Part shown: one piece after another, positions 17,503 to 27,662 of the stretch | Position numbering within the stretch: the first letter of the stretch is position 1 | Layout of the letters: every line of letters begins with the position of its first letter | NCBI RefSeq assembly: GCF_024692365.1 | Contig: NZ_JAILMR010000131.1 | Location: 1-46,566 of the forward strand | Length of the DNA stretch: 46,566 nt | From: Ruminococcus sp. | Lineage (GTDB): Bacteria > Bacillota > Clostridia > Oscillospirales > Ruminococcaceae | Direction: 5' to 3' | Notes under the pieces: generated by a model | Seen by the model: the letters and a program-made list of their open reading frames with translations, nothing else | Databases searched by the model: none | What the model was told of the DNA's origin: nothing | Program-made: the position numbers and the translations under genes

Positions 17503-18270
17503 ATGAAGATAACTTGCAGATTCTGCGGTGCGAGCGTTGACAGCTCCGCCAAAATATGCCCGGGCTGCGGAAAAGTTATCCCGGCTTACAAAGGTGCAGA
17601 GCTGGGTAAAAACAATCAATTTTCAACCGATAAGGAGCGCGATGGGCTAACTGCCTCAAGACTGGTCACTCAGACGCCTTATGCTGCCACAAGATCCGGC
17701 AGACAGATGGATAAACTTGACGAAAATTATGGCACACCGAAAGCCCGCAAAGAGCATCGCCTTGAAAATTACGATCCCCGCAAGGATACAAAAACTTCAC
17801 CATATTCAACGGGAACAGGCAGCGGTAAACAAGCCAACAGAAGCTTCATAAGCAATGGTGTTGCCAACGTTATTAAGTTCATAATCATCATAGCGGTCGG
17901 CTTGGTCTTGTATGCGGTGGGAAAAGTATTTATAGTTTCGCATACCAATTACGACTTCAACCTGAACGAAAACATAAAGCTTGAAAGCAACAACTACGGC
18001 GAAGCTTTTGACAGCTATTTTGAAGAGTGTCACTGGTGGTTCGATTTCAGCACCAACAAGGTGACGTTCAGGGGAATTGACAAAGAGGGCGTTGAATACA
18101 GAATGGTCTTCGGCAGAGCCCCCGATGGTCAGACCGCCGTTAAGGAACTGAAGATCGACGGCAAAAAAATAACCACCGAAGATGCGGATATCATGAGCAC
18201 GTACATACTTGGTATGTTCATGACTCCGAAAGAAATAAAGCACGTTACTGCAACAGGCAAGGGTCTGTAA
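17503..18270 (+). CDS. Zinc-ribbon single-pass membrane protein
   Basis: I do not recognise this 255-residue protein. It opens with a zinc ribbon (C5-x2-C8 ... C19-x2-C22), followed by a polar, low-complexity linker (about 30-118) and one transmembrane helix (about 123-145). A C-terminal domain of about 110 residues (146-255) is predicted outside the cell or facing the opposite side. It contains ECHWWFDFSTNKVTFRG and VEYRMVFGR. It follows lexA by 35 bases and shares its transcript direction; a terminator follows. Similar zinc-ribbon/TM proteins are common in Ruminococcaceae and have no assigned role that I know of. Confidence 0.8.
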   Translation: MKITCRFCGASVDSSAKICPGCGKVIPAYKGAELGKNNQFSTDKERDGLTASRLVTQTPYAATRSGRQMDKLDENYGTPKARKEHRLENYDPRKDTKTSPYSTGTGSGKQANRSFISNGVANVIKFIIIIAVGLVLYAVGKVFIVSHTNYDFNLNENIKLESNNYGEAFDSYFEECHWWFDFSTNKVTFRGIDKEGVEYRMVFGRAPDGQTAVKELKIDGKKITTEDADIMSTYILGMFMTPKEIKHVTATGKGL

Positions 18271-18312
18271 GCACCTGCACCAAATGAAACTTTCCAATAT
18301 CCCTAAAGCAAC

Positions 18313-18346
18313 AAAGACCGCGGAACAGCTCCTCGGTCTTTTTATG
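18313..18346 (+). terminator. Terminator after the murC-lexA block
   Basis: Stem AAAGACCG (18313-18320) with CGGTCTTT (18334-18341), then TTTATG. Confidence 0.8.
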
Positions 18347-18377
18347 TTTTGATATGTCGTAAGATTCCACCGATGGC

Positions 18378-19268
18378 TTATACATTATCAGCCGTTGGTG
18401 GAGTTATTTTTGTATCACGCAGGAATTTTCTGTAAAACCAACGTGTAAAGCGCATTGGCAGTATAAACAGTATCAGCTGTAAAAAACAGGGCGGGAAGAA
18501 ATCCCTGAAACCGATGTAACTTTCTGTGTACAGCTTCCATCTTACCTTGATAAAGCCCTTTGTGAGCCGCCAGCTGCGCCTTATCTCGGGGGTACTCTCG
18601 CTGACCCTGTACCTCACAAGCACCTCGGGGAGATTCTGCCCCTTAGCACCGCCTGCCAGCATTCTAACGGCAAAATCGTAATCCTCGCAAAGCTTGAGGT
18701 CGCTGTAACCGCCGATCTCAAGTGCCTTGCTTTTGCGGAAAGCCACCGTCTGCCTGTTGAAAGGATTACGACGTCTTGAATAGTTCAGTATATCCTCCTG
18801 CATCAGCGGAACTTTTTTCAGCGCGAGGGTCTTGTCCGTGAGATCATCGAATTCTTCAACATAACTGCCCACGATATCAAGATCTTCGTCCATCGCGAAC
18901 ATGACCATCTCTTTCAAGCATCTTCCCCGCAGAGATACATCATCGCTGTCCATGCGGACTATGTAGTCACATCGGCAGGCTTTTATGCCCTTATTGACAG
19001 CCATGCCCGCACCAACATTCTCATCTATGCGCACTATACGGAATATTCCCCTGTATTCATCCTGGAAAGATTTTACTATGACATCCAGCGCATTCGTAAG
19101 CTTGCCATCGCATACCAACACAAAATCCGAGGGCGGATATGACTGTTTCAGCATGGATTCAAGGCTCTGGTTCAGGTTCTCGGGGAGCTCCTGATCATAT
19201 ACCGACATTAGAACACTGTATTCCGGCAGTTCATAATCCTGCACATACCTTTTAACACGCCGTGCCAT
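18378..19268 (-). CDS. Family 2 glycosyltransferase
   Basis: This 296-residue GT-A fold glycosyltransferase has the N-terminal strand YSVLMSVYDQE, the DGKLTNALD segment, NVGAGMAVNKGI, and the metal/nucleotide-sugar DSDD motif at 107-110. NPFNRQTVAFRKS and CEDYDFAVRMLAGG (the ED acceptor motif) complete the family pattern. A hydrophobic C-terminal patch (about 260-280) may anchor it to the membrane. It probably transfers a sugar during surface polysaccharide or glycolipid synthesis; the substrate is unknown. The ATG has an AAAGGGGGG site upstream. Confidence 0.92.
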   Translation of the reverse strand: MARRVKRYVQDYELPEYSVLMSVYDQELPENLNQSLESMLKQSYPPSDFVLVCDGKLTNALDVIVKSFQDEYRGIFRIVRIDENVGAGMAVNKGIKACRCDYIVRMDSDDVSLRGRCLKEMVMFAMDEDLDIVGSYVEEFDDLTDKTLALKKVPLMQEDILNYSRRRNPFNRQTVAFRKSKALEIGGYSDLKLCEDYDFAVRMLAGGAKGQNLPEVLVRYRVSESTPEIRRSWRLTKGFIKVRWKLYTESYIGFRDFFPPCFLQLILFILPMRFTRWFYRKFLRDTKITPPTADNV

Positions 19269-19430
19269 AGAAGATCCCCCCTTTCCCGTTTCTATGCTGC
19301 GCCAAGCTAAAAATCTGCTTATTTCCCTATTATATATAGTATAATTTTATCATATCCAGCAAAAATTGTCAAGATGTAATAAAATTTTTGTGTCATTTTG
19401 TTTCAATAAGTACAAAATCTGTATTAAACG

Positions 19431-19590
19431 GTATACCAATCAATACGAACTCATACGAGAATATACGAATGTATTCGAGTGTGTACGAGTTTATACGAAC
19501 AGATACCAACTTATACCATCGCATACGAAACTATACCAACATATACGAACTTGTACCAACTTATACCAAACCATACGAACTAGTACCATT
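19431..19590 (+). repeat. 16-unit array with exact 10-bp period, consensus NN[A/G]TAC[C/G]ANN
   Basis: Sixteen consecutive 10-bp units without a single insertion or deletion. Fifteen contain TACGA (8 times) or TACCA (7 times) at the same place, beginning at 19434, 19444 and so on to 19584; unit 5 reads TTCGA. The base before is a purine in all sixteen. Units such as ATACGAAC and TTATACCAAC alternate irregularly. The other positions vary, so the period is not from simple recent duplication. Ten bp is about one DNA turn, placing every core on one face. A similar array lies at 41219-41329. Confidence 0.93.
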
Positions 19591-19621
19591 GATAGATGTC
19601 AAATAATTGCTGTATATATTA

Positions 19622-19698
19622 ATGACTATTGGTCATTTTTCTATTGACAAAACTCAAAAATTGTGGTATCATAGTATCATTAAATGACCAACGGTCAT
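19622..19698 (+). promoter_or_regulatory. Promoter flanked by two TetR-like palindromes
   Basis: TTGACA (19644-19649), 17 bp and TATCAT (19667-19672) form a good promoter. ATGACTATTGGTCAT (19622-19636) lies upstream and the perfect ATGACC-AAC-GGTCAT (19684-19698) lies downstream. This is a classic repressor layout, but no regulator gene is adjacent. The first gene downstream is atpI, about 180 bases away. Confidence 0.7.
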
Positions 19699-19876
19699 GT
19701 TTAGATGCTTTTTTACCTGAATTTCAAGAAATTATACCCCTTTCCCAATATTATTTTGTTAACAAATTGTAAAAGTTACATCAAGCACATTAAACCCCTT
19801 TAAAAAAATGAGAAAAGATGATATAATTAACTTGTATGTGCGAGTGTATTTCAAACCGAAAGGCAGGACGTTACAC

Positions 19877-20284
19877 ATGGAGAACCGTGAAAAACCAAAG
19901 CTTTCGGGTGAAAACACCTCGGTGACAAGACCGCTTCTGACAATGATATACAAGTGGGGCGCGGTGCTTACAGTACTGTGCTTTGCGGTCACTCTTTTCT
20001 GGGGATTCAAAGTCACACAGCTGCTTGGATTCGGGCTGGGCTACGGATTTATGTGTGCTCAGTTTGAATACTTCGGACGCACCTGCGAAAGCGTCGTAAA
20101 GCTGGACAGAAAATCAGCTGTGCGCAGAATGCGCGTGTGCTACGCTATAAGAGTCAGCGCACTGGTGATACTCAGCTGTACCACCGCATATACAGGTATT
20201 GCAAACTTCACGGGGATACTGATACCTCAGCTTTTCCCGAAAATGATACTTACAGCCGATCAGTTTTTCGGCAGGAAAGGATAG
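19877..20284 (+). CDS. atpI: ATP synthase subunit I (AtpI-like)
   Basis: This 135-residue membrane protein at the head of the ATP synthase operon fits AtpI/subunit I by position and topology, with paired hydrophobic helices at about 24-60 and 92-128. AtpI-type proteins assist c-ring assembly. The ATG at 19877 is the best start: AGGA precedes it by 8 nt, while an in-frame ATG at 19808 lies in AT-rich promoter-like DNA. The sequence itself is poorly conserved, so the name rests on context. Confidence 0.8.
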   Translation: MENREKPKLSGENTSVTRPLLTMIYKWGAVLTVLCFAVTLFWGFKVTQLLGFGLGYGFMCAQFEYFGRTCESVVKLDRKSAVRRMRVCYAIRVSALVILSCTTAYTGIANFTGILIPQLFPKMILTADQFFGRKG

Positions 20285-20290
20285 CTTATT

Positions 20291-21016
20291 ATGAACGGAT
20301 TGGGCGACGGTCCTAAGATAGTATTCGAGATAGGACCTCTGATAATAACCGAAACGGTAGTCATGGGCTGGCTGATAATCGTCGTGGTCACGCTGCTTTG
20401 TCTGTGGCTGACAAAAGACCTCAAAAAGAAGCCCGAAAGCAAACGGCAGATAGTAGCGGAGATGTTCGTGAACTTTGTCAACGGCATGGTAAAGCAATCG
20501 ATGGGCGAAAAGATGATGTACTACGCCCCCTACATAGGCGCACTGCTGGTATCTGCGGTGCTGGGCGCACTGATAAGTATGGTGGGTCTGAGGTCGATGA
20601 CGGCGGACATAAACGTTACAGCCGCATGGGCGATAGTCACATTCGTGCTGATAACCTACACCAAGATAAAGACAAACGGTTTTCTGGGCTACCTTAAAGG
20701 CTTCGCTCAGCCCGTATCTTTCATACTCCCGCTGAACCTTATAAGTGAGGTAGCAACTCCCGCATCTATGGCGTTCCGTCTTTTCGGTAACGTTGCAGGC
20801 GGCATGGTAATAACGGGACTTCTCTACTCCGCTTTGGGTGCGGCTTCATCGGCACTGCATCTCCACTTTGAATTCGGTGCATGGGCACTCAGCGTATTAC
20901 AGGTAGGTATACCCGCCGTGCTGAGTATCTATTTCGACCTTTTCTCGGGCTGCATACAAGCTTACATATTCTCAACGCTGACTATGGTAAACGTTGCGGC
21001 TGCGGCTGAGGAATAA
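20291..21016 (+). CDS. atpB: ATP synthase Fo subunit a
   Basis: The 241-residue stator channel subunit of Fo provides the half-channels that load and unload ions on the c-ring. Several membrane helices are evident. The key arginine R163 lies in PASMAFRLFGNVAGG, the invariant block of subunit a. The C-terminal helix GCIQAYIFSTLTMVNV is also typical. It starts six bases after the atpI stop. Confidence 0.97.
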   Translation: MNGLGDGPKIVFEIGPLIITETVVMGWLIIVVVTLLCLWLTKDLKKKPESKRQIVAEMFVNFVNGMVKQSMGEKMMYYAPYIGALLVSAVLGALISMVGLRSMTADINVTAAWAIVTFVLITYTKIKTNGFLGYLKGFAQPVSFILPLNLISEVATPASMAFRLFGNVAGGMVITGLLYSALGAASSALHLHFEFGAWALSVLQVGIPAVLSIYFDLFSGCIQAYIFSTLTMVNVAAAAEE

Positions 21017-21048
21017 GGTTCCGCTCCCATTGAGGGTAAAAATGTTAG

Positions 21049-21363
<315 letters not shown>

Positions 21364-21409
21364 TATAGCAGAAATGCACAGTGTTCTGATATAAGGGAGG
21401 TTTTGCATA

Positions 21410-21925
21410 ATGATACTGGCGAGAGGTGACGTTACCGATTTTCTGTCGGTAAATCTCACTACGATCATCGCTACATGGCTCAACCTGCTGATACTGTTTC
21501 TGGTGATGAAGCATTTCCTGTTCAACAAGGTGAACAAGGTCATGGAGGACAGGAAGAACGAGGTCGCAGAGACCTATAAACAGGCGGACGAAGCCAAGGA
21601 AAGAGCCGAAAAACTGGAGGAGGATTACGAGCAGCGCATAAGCGGTGCGAAGGAAGAATCAGCTAAGATAATCCAGGCGGCTACCCGCAAGGCTCAGCAG
21701 AGGAGCGATGAGATAATCGCTGACGCCAAGGTTGAAGCTAAGGGCATCACCGAGCAGGCAAGAAGCGAGATCGAACGCGAAAAGAAGATCGCGGTAAACA
21801 AGATAAAGGACGATATCACCGATATCGCTTTCCAGGCGGCACAGGCTGTTATTGAAAAAGACCTGAGCAGCGCCGATAACGAAAGACTGATCGGCGAATT
21901 CATTGATAACGTGGGTGAAAACTGA
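21410..21925 (+). CDS. atpF: ATP synthase Fo subunit b
   Basis: The 171-residue peripheral stalk subunit has one N-terminal transmembrane helix (about 18-36, TTIIATWLNLLILFLVMKHF). A long charged coiled coil follows (about 40-150), rich in Glu, Lys, Arg and Ala, ending in a delta-binding tail. An AAGGGAGG site precedes the ATG. The stop overlaps the atpH start by one base (TGATG). Confidence 0.97.
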   Translation: MILARGDVTDFLSVNLTTIIATWLNLLILFLVMKHFLFNKVNKVMEDRKNEVAETYKQADEAKERAEKLEEDYEQRISGAKEESAKIIQAATRKAQQRSDEIIADAKVEAKGITEQARSEIEREKKIAVNKIKDDITDIAFQAAQAVIEKDLSSADNERLIGEFIDNVGEN

Positions 21926-22473
21926 TGGCTGAGACAGTAGGCAAGGTTTACAGCACGGCGCTGTTTGAGCTTTGTACCGAGCAGGACAAGCTGGAAAAAG
22001 TTTTCAGCGATTACAGCGATTTTCAGGAGCTCATGAAAAACAAGGACTGCGCCGAGTATCTGAGATTTCTGGCATCACCGCTGATATCGGGCAAGGATAA
22101 GGCAGACAGCCTCAAGGCTGTTTTCGGAGACAAGATAGATGCTCTGCTGCTGGATTTTCTGTGCCTTACCGCTGAAAAGAACAGGGCTGACAAGCTCGGT
22201 GAGATATACGGCGAATTCAGGAAGATGTATAACGATAAGCTGGGTCTGCTGGAAGTTACTGCCATAACAGCTCAGCCTATGACAGAAGAACTCAGAAAAC
22301 GCCTTACAGATAAACTCGGAAAGACCACGGGCAGACGCATCGTGCTGACCGAACAGGTCGATAAGTCGATAATAGGCGGTATAGTCGTGCGCTACGGCAA
22401 TACGGAGCTTGATTCGAGCGTAAAGACAAGGCTGGAAAAGCTGAAAGCTCAGATAACGAACACTATCGCTTAA
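21925..22473 (+). CDS. atpH: ATP synthase F1 subunit delta
   Basis: This 182-residue protein matches the OSCP/delta family: VGKVYSTALFELC at the N terminus, a helical N-domain, and a C-terminal GGIVVRYGNTELDSSVKTRLEKL block. It joins the F1 crown to the b stalk. It is translationally coupled to atpF. Confidence 0.97.
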   Translation: MAETVGKVYSTALFELCTEQDKLEKVFSDYSDFQELMKNKDCAEYLRFLASPLISGKDKADSLKAVFGDKIDALLLDFLCLTAEKNRADKLGEIYGEFRKMYNDKLGLLEVTAITAQPMTEELRKRLTDKLGKTTGRRIVLTEQVDKSIIGGIVVRYGNTELDSSVKTRLEKLKAQITNTIA

Positions 22474-22515
22474 CGGCGAAGTTTCATTTAAACATACGGA
22501 AGGGAACGGAAAATT

Positions 22516-24030
22516 ATGAATTTACGTCCTGATGAGATAACAGGTCTGATAAAATCACAGATAAAGAACTACCGTACCAAACTGGTGCTGGACGATGTGG
22601 GCACTGTATGTACGGTGGGCGACGGCATTTCAAGAGTCAACGGACTGGAGAAGTGTATGTCGGGCGAGCTGCTGGAATTCGAGAACGGCACATACGGCAT
22701 GGCGATGAACCTGGAGCAGGATTTTGTCGGCTGCGTTCTGCTGGGTACCGAGGAAGGCATCAGAGAAGGCTCGAATGTTAAGAGAACGGGCAGGATAGTA
22801 TCCGTACCCGTTGGCGAAGCTATGCTGGGCAGAGTCGTAAATGCGCTGGGCGCACCTATCGACGGTAAGGGCGCTATACTCACCAACGAGACAAGACCCG
22901 TTGAGAGCCCTGCATTCGGCATAATCACAAGAAAATCAGTAAACAGACCCCTCCAGACAGGTATCAAGGCGATAGACTCCATGATACCCGTGGGCAGAGG
23001 TCAGCGTGAGCTTATTATAGGCGACAGACAGACAGGTAAGACTACCATCGCACTTGATACTATCATCAACCAGAAGGGCAAGAACGTTATCTGTATATAT
23101 GTCGCTATCGGCCAGAAGATATCCACAGTTGCAAATATAGTTGATACCCTGACAAAGAACGACGCAATGGATTATTCCATAGTTGTATCGGCTACCGCGT
23201 CGGAGATGGCGCCTTTGCAGTACATAGCTCCCTATGCGGGCGTTGCTATGGCTGAATACTTCATGTTACAGGGCAAAGATGTGCTCTGTATCTACGATGA
23301 CCTTTCAAAGCACGCTGTTGCATACAGAACTATGTCACTGCTGCTGAAAAGACCTACCGGTCGTGAAGCTTACCCCGGCGATGTATTCTATCTGCACTCC
23401 CGTCTGCTTGAAAGAGCCTGCTGCCTGAACGAGGAGAACGGCGGCGGTTCGATAACCGCTCTGCCTATCATCGAAACACAGGCTGGCGACGTTTCGGCAT
23501 ACATACCAACAAACGTAATATCCATCACAGATGGTCAGATATTCCTGGAGACAGAGCTTTTCTTCTCGGGCGTAAGACCTGCTGTAAACCCTGGTATATC
23601 CGTATCCCGTGTCGGAGGTTCCGCTCAGATAAAGGCTATGAAGAAGGTATCGGGTCCTCTGAAGCTGCTGTATTCTCAGTACAGAGAGCTGCAGAGCTTC
23701 TCACAGTTCGGTTCAGACCTCGACCAGGATACCAAGGACAGACTTGCACAGGGCGAGCGTATAGTTGAGGTACTGAAACAGTCCAAGAACTCCCCTGTTG
23801 ATGTTGAAAAGCAGGTCGTAATAATCTACGCTGTTGTAAACAATTACCTCAAGAAGATACCCGTTGAGGATATACGTGAGTACGAAAAGGATCTGTTCCT
23901 GTTCCTTGATGAATCTCACCCCGATATCCTTGCATCCATACGCGATACAAAGGAACTCACCGCAGAGAACGAAAAGGCACTCAAAGAGGTGCTGAAAGCA
24001 TTTGCGGAAAAGTTTATGCAGCAGAAGTAA
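22516..24030 (+). CDS. atpA: ATP synthase F1 subunit alpha
   Basis: The 504-residue alpha subunit forms the hexamer with beta and carries non-catalytic nucleotide sites. The P-loop GDRQTGKT is at 169-176, followed by [17 protein letters not shown] and the C-terminal helical domain. Length is normal. An AAGGGAACGG site precedes the ATG. Confidence 0.98.
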   Translation: MNLRPDEITGLIKSQIKNYRTKLVLDDVGTVCTVGDGISRVNGLEKCMSGELLEFENGTYGMAMNLEQDFVGCVLLGTEEGIREGSNVKRTGRIVSVPVGEAMLGRVVNALGAPIDGKGAILTNETRPVESPAFGIITRKSVNRPLQTGIKAIDSMIPVGRGQRELIIGDRQTGKTTIALDTIINQKGKNVICIYVAIGQKISTVANIVDTLTKNDAMDYSIVVSATASEMAPLQYIAPYAGVAMAEYFMLQGKDVLCIYDDLSKHAVAYRTMSLLLKRPTGREAYPGDVFYLHSRLLERACCLNEENGGGSITALPIIETQAGDVSAYIPTNVISITDGQIFLETELFFSGVRPAVNPGISVSRVGGSAQIKAMKKVSGPLKLLYSQYRELQSFSQFGSDLDQDTKDRLAQGERIVEVLKQSKNSPVDVEKQVVIIYAVVNNYLKKIPVEDIREYEKDLFLFLDESHPDILASIRDTKELTAENEKALKEVLKAFAEKFMQQK

Positions 24031-24042
24031 GGAGAACGGCTT

Positions 24043-24903
24043 ATGGCTAACATGAAGGACGTTAAGCGCCGTATAAAAAGCGTGGAAAGCACCATGCAGA
24101 TAACCAAGGCTATGCAGCTGGTGGCGTCCTCGAAGATGAGGAAAGCCAAGGAGAGAGCCGAAGCGGTACACCCGTTCTTTGAGGGCGTTTTTCAGGTGAT
24201 GGCGGATATATCCCGCGACCATGAGTTCACCTCAGTGTTCACCAAGAAAAAGTTCAAGAATTCGGTGCTGCTGATAGTCATAGCAGGTGACAGAGGTCTT
24301 GCGGGCGGCTTTAACTCGAATGTGCTGAAACTTGCAAAGCGCAAGGCAGAAGAGATCACCGAGAGCGGCGGCGAAGCAGTTATCATGGCGATAGGCAAAA
24401 AGGCTGTGGAGTATTTCGAGAAGCGTGAATTCAAGCTGATTGATGGTTTCCCGCAGATTGCTGAGGGCATCGAGCTGGTAGACGCTATGATGATAGCAAA
24501 CAAGGTCATCGAGAAGTTCAAGATAGGCGATTTCGATGCGGTAGAACTGGTGTATACCACATTCGTTTCGGTAATGACACAGGAACCTCAGCATCTGAGG
24601 ATACTGCCTGTTGAGAATCTGGAATACCTTGGCAAAAAGCACCCCATGACCATATACGACCCCTCTCCCGAAGAGGTGTTCGACAGCCTGATACCCGAAT
24701 ATATGGGCGGAATGCTGTATTCTGCCATAGTTGACAGCTTCGCTTCCGAACAGGCAGCGAGAAGAACAGCGATGGAGTCCGCAAGCGACAACGCAAGCGA
24801 GATGATAGAAAAGCTGTCACTGCTGTATAACCGCGCAAGACAGGCACAGATCACTCAGGAGATAACCGAGATAAGCTCGGCGAGCCTGAATGATAATTCA
24901 TAA
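24043..24903 (+). CDS. atpG: ATP synthase F1 subunit gamma
   Basis: The 286-residue central shaft has the conserved N-terminal KRRIKSVESTMQITKAMQLVASSKM and the C-terminal MESASDNASEMIEKLSLLYNRARQAQITQEITEI, the paired helices of the rotor axle. It starts 12 bases after the atpA stop. Its 3' end overlaps a short AATTCATAATT-type repeat (24892-24920). Confidence 0.98.
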   Translation: MANMKDVKRRIKSVESTMQITKAMQLVASSKMRKAKERAEAVHPFFEGVFQVMADISRDHEFTSVFTKKKFKNSVLLIVIAGDRGLAGGFNSNVLKLAKRKAEEITESGGEAVIMAIGKKAVEYFEKREFKLIDGFPQIAEGIELVDAMMIANKVIEKFKIGDFDAVELVYTTFVSVMTQEPQHLRILPVENLEYLGKKHPMTIYDPSPEEVFDSLIPEYMGGMLYSAIVDSFASEQAARRTAMESASDNASEMIEKLSLLYNRARQAQITQEITEISSASLNDNS

Positions 24904-24920
24904 TTCACAATTCATAATTA
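24892..24920 (+). repeat. Short AT-rich direct repeat (ATAATTCA type) at the end of atpG
   Basis: ATAATTCA-TAATTCA-CAATTCA-TAATTA runs across the atpG stop into the 96-base atpG-atpD gap. A related stretch occurs at 41142-41176, which suggests a family of small dispersed repeats. Confidence 0.6.
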
Positions 24921-24978
24921 TGTATGCGGATAAGGCTGTTTGCAAAACTGAACAGCAGATGCTGATACAGAGTCATGA

Positions 24979-26406
<1,428 letters not shown>

Positions 26407-26421
26407 CGAAAGGCGGAAACT

Positions 26422-26826
26422 ATGGCAGTTTTCAAATTGAGAGTACTGACCCCCGAGAAGATATTCTTTGAGGGCGATGCCGAACAGCTGGTAGCTAAGA
26501 CTACCTCGGGCTATGTTGGCATACTGAAAGGTCATGCGCCTTATGTGGCAAGCATAGTGCCTTCCGAGATGAAAATAAAAGCAGACGGAAATTTCCGCAG
26601 TGCTGCGATATCCGACGGCATAGTTAAAGTATCCGAGGACAGCCTTGTAACGGTGCTGACCTCAGCTATCGAATGGTCGGACGAGATAGATGTAGCACGC
26701 GCCGAGCGTTCAAAGGAAAGAGCTGAAAAACAGCTCAAAGCTGAATCCAGCCGAACTGAATTCGACCTTGCAGAAAGACAGCTCAAAAGAGCAGTCAACC
26801 GTATCTCCGTCGCAGGCAAAAAATAA
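26422..26826 (+). CDS. atpC: ATP synthase F1 subunit epsilon
   Basis: The 134-residue rotor regulatory subunit has the N-terminal beta-sandwich (VLTPEKIFFEGDAEQLVAKTTSGYVGILKGHAP) and a C-terminal helical hairpin (about 88-134) that can inhibit ATP hydrolysis. It is the last gene of the operon and is followed at once by a strong terminator. Confidence 0.97.
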   Translation: MAVFKLRVLTPEKIFFEGDAEQLVAKTTSGYVGILKGHAPYVASIVPSEMKIKADGNFRSAAISDGIVKVSEDSLVTVLTSAIEWSDEIDVARAERSKERAEKQLKAESSRTEFDLAERQLKRAVNRISVAGKK

Positions 26827-26831
26827 ACACA

Positions 26832-26865
26832 AAAGCGGGAGCGCATCTGCGTTCCCGCTTTTTCA
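26832..26865 (+). terminator. Terminator of the ATP synthase operon
   Basis: A near-perfect 14-bp stem (26832-26845 with 26848-26861, one G-U pair) runs into TTTTT. Confidence 0.92.
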
Positions 26866-26892
26866 GTTAACACCCGCCATATTACGGTGGGT

Positions 26893-27618
26893 CTATTTTT
26901 TTGTATCAAGAGCGATCATGGTGTGCTCCGTCTCATAAAGTCTGCCGAAGTAACTGTTCGCTTCATGATGAGAGGTGAAAAACACAGATGCCGACCTTGC
27001 GGGTCTGTGTGAAGTATCATAGGCAAGAGCGTAAATAACGTCTTTGCGGTCAGTAAGACTTCTATCAAAGATACATCTGCCGAACTTGATTATCTTTTCG
27101 GGCTCAGTGCCGAATTTTTCACATCGCCAAAGATAGAGATCCGCTATCATGCCCACAGCCACATCACCGACATGGTGAAACAGCTCTTCGGTATCATGCT
27201 GATCTCCCCCGAAACAGACACAGTAGTTCAGCGGATGCCCAAGCATAAGCTTGATCTCATTATCGCTCGGCTGAGAATCAAACACAACGGTAGATACACC
27301 TGAAAACAGCATATCTTCAAGCATATATGAATCCAGCCCGCCGTTTACAGTATGCACTTTGCCCGCAGTAAGTACGAGCCCCTCAGCATCTATCTGACTG
27401 CAAGCGCCATCATCAGCCTTGCCGACAGCAGTTATCCTGCCGTCAGTTATCCCGATATCAGCTTTATATACCGACTCTCTGCCGACTACAACCGCATTCT
27501 TTATTACAAGACTGACCTCAGCTGTATCGAATTTTTCACTTGATCCTGTCAGGTCTTTTTCTATGGAAACAGTCCTGTACTTGCCAAGGGTCAGCGTATC
27601 ATTAACGTGATACTTCAT
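26893..27618 (-). CDS. Urease alpha (UreC)-like protein with the catalytic barrel deleted
   Basis: This 241-residue ORF is built from the outer parts of urease alpha. Residues 5-30 (VNDTLTLGKYRTVSIEKDLTG) match the GDKVRLADTxLxIEVExDLT start of UreC. Residues 37-66 (NAVVVG...YKADIGITDGRITAVGK) match the UreC block. Residues 83-110 (LTAGKVHTVNGGLDSYM...SGVST) align without gaps with TAGGIDTHIHxxxP...SGVTT, but the nickel-binding HxH becomes V-N-G. After about 35 residues, 150-183 (VGDVAVGMIADLYLW...KFGTEPEKIIKFGR) match the UreC C-terminal VGSIEVGKLADLVVW...IKGG. About 290 residues of barrel are absent. It cannot be a urease. The frame is intact, with GAGGTGG before the ATG. Its function is unknown. 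Confidence 0.82.
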   Translation of the reverse strand: MKYHVNDTLTLGKYRTVSIEKDLTGSSEKFDTAEVSLVIKNAVVVGRESVYKADIGITDGRITAVGKADDGACSQIDAEGLVLTAGKVHTVNGGLDSYMLEDMLFSGVSTVVFDSQPSDNEIKLMLGHPLNYCVCFGGDQHDTEELFHHVGDVAVGMIADLYLWRCEKFGTEPEKIIKFGRCIFDRSLTDRKDVIYALAYDTSHRPARSASVFFTSHHEANSYFGRLYETEHTMIALDTKK

Positions 27619-27629
27619 TTTACCACCTC

Positions 27630-27658
27630 AAAAAAATGGGGACTTTGCAGCCCCCATT
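27630..27658 (-). terminator. Terminator of the pnt operon, directly upstream of the UreC-like gene
   Basis: A stem AATGGGG / CCCCATT (27635-27658) is followed on the minus strand by TTTTTTT. The T-run ends at the ribosome site of the next gene, so readthrough would be needed to express that gene from the pnt promoter. Confidence 0.85.
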
Positions 27659-27662
27659 CGGT

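Larger units (their letters stand above)
19269..19876. other. Intergenic region carrying the 10-bp array and an orphan operator-promoter
   Basis: This stretch of about 600 bases lies between divergent genes. It contains the 160-bp periodic array (19431-19590), then a promoter bracketed by two palindromes (19622-19698), then the probable atp leader. A TATAAT at 19822-19827, with TTTAAA 17 bp upstream, is a weak candidate atp promoter. No gene with a believable ribosome site was found. Confidence 0.7.

Noticed and set aside
18373..18412. Hairpin at the end of the glycosyltransferase gene (CCACC...GGTGG)
   Set aside because: It overlaps the stop codon, has two mismatched pairs and no U-tract on the minus strand, so I did not call it a terminator.
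19431..19590. LexA/SOS boxes, suggested by CGAAC followed by GTACC
   Set aside because: The right half does not match GTTCG/GTTYC, and the spacing follows the 10-bp grid, not the SOS palindrome.
19431..19590. CRISPR array
   Set aside because: Units are only 10 bp with no spacers, and there are no cas genes in the window.
19366..19647. Overlapping open frames across the 10-bp array, giving 10-residue YTNxYxLI-like repeats
   Set aside because: A 10-base period automatically yields a 10-residue repeat over 30 bases in every frame. Several frames are open, none has a ribosome site, and the units vary at codon positions without pattern.
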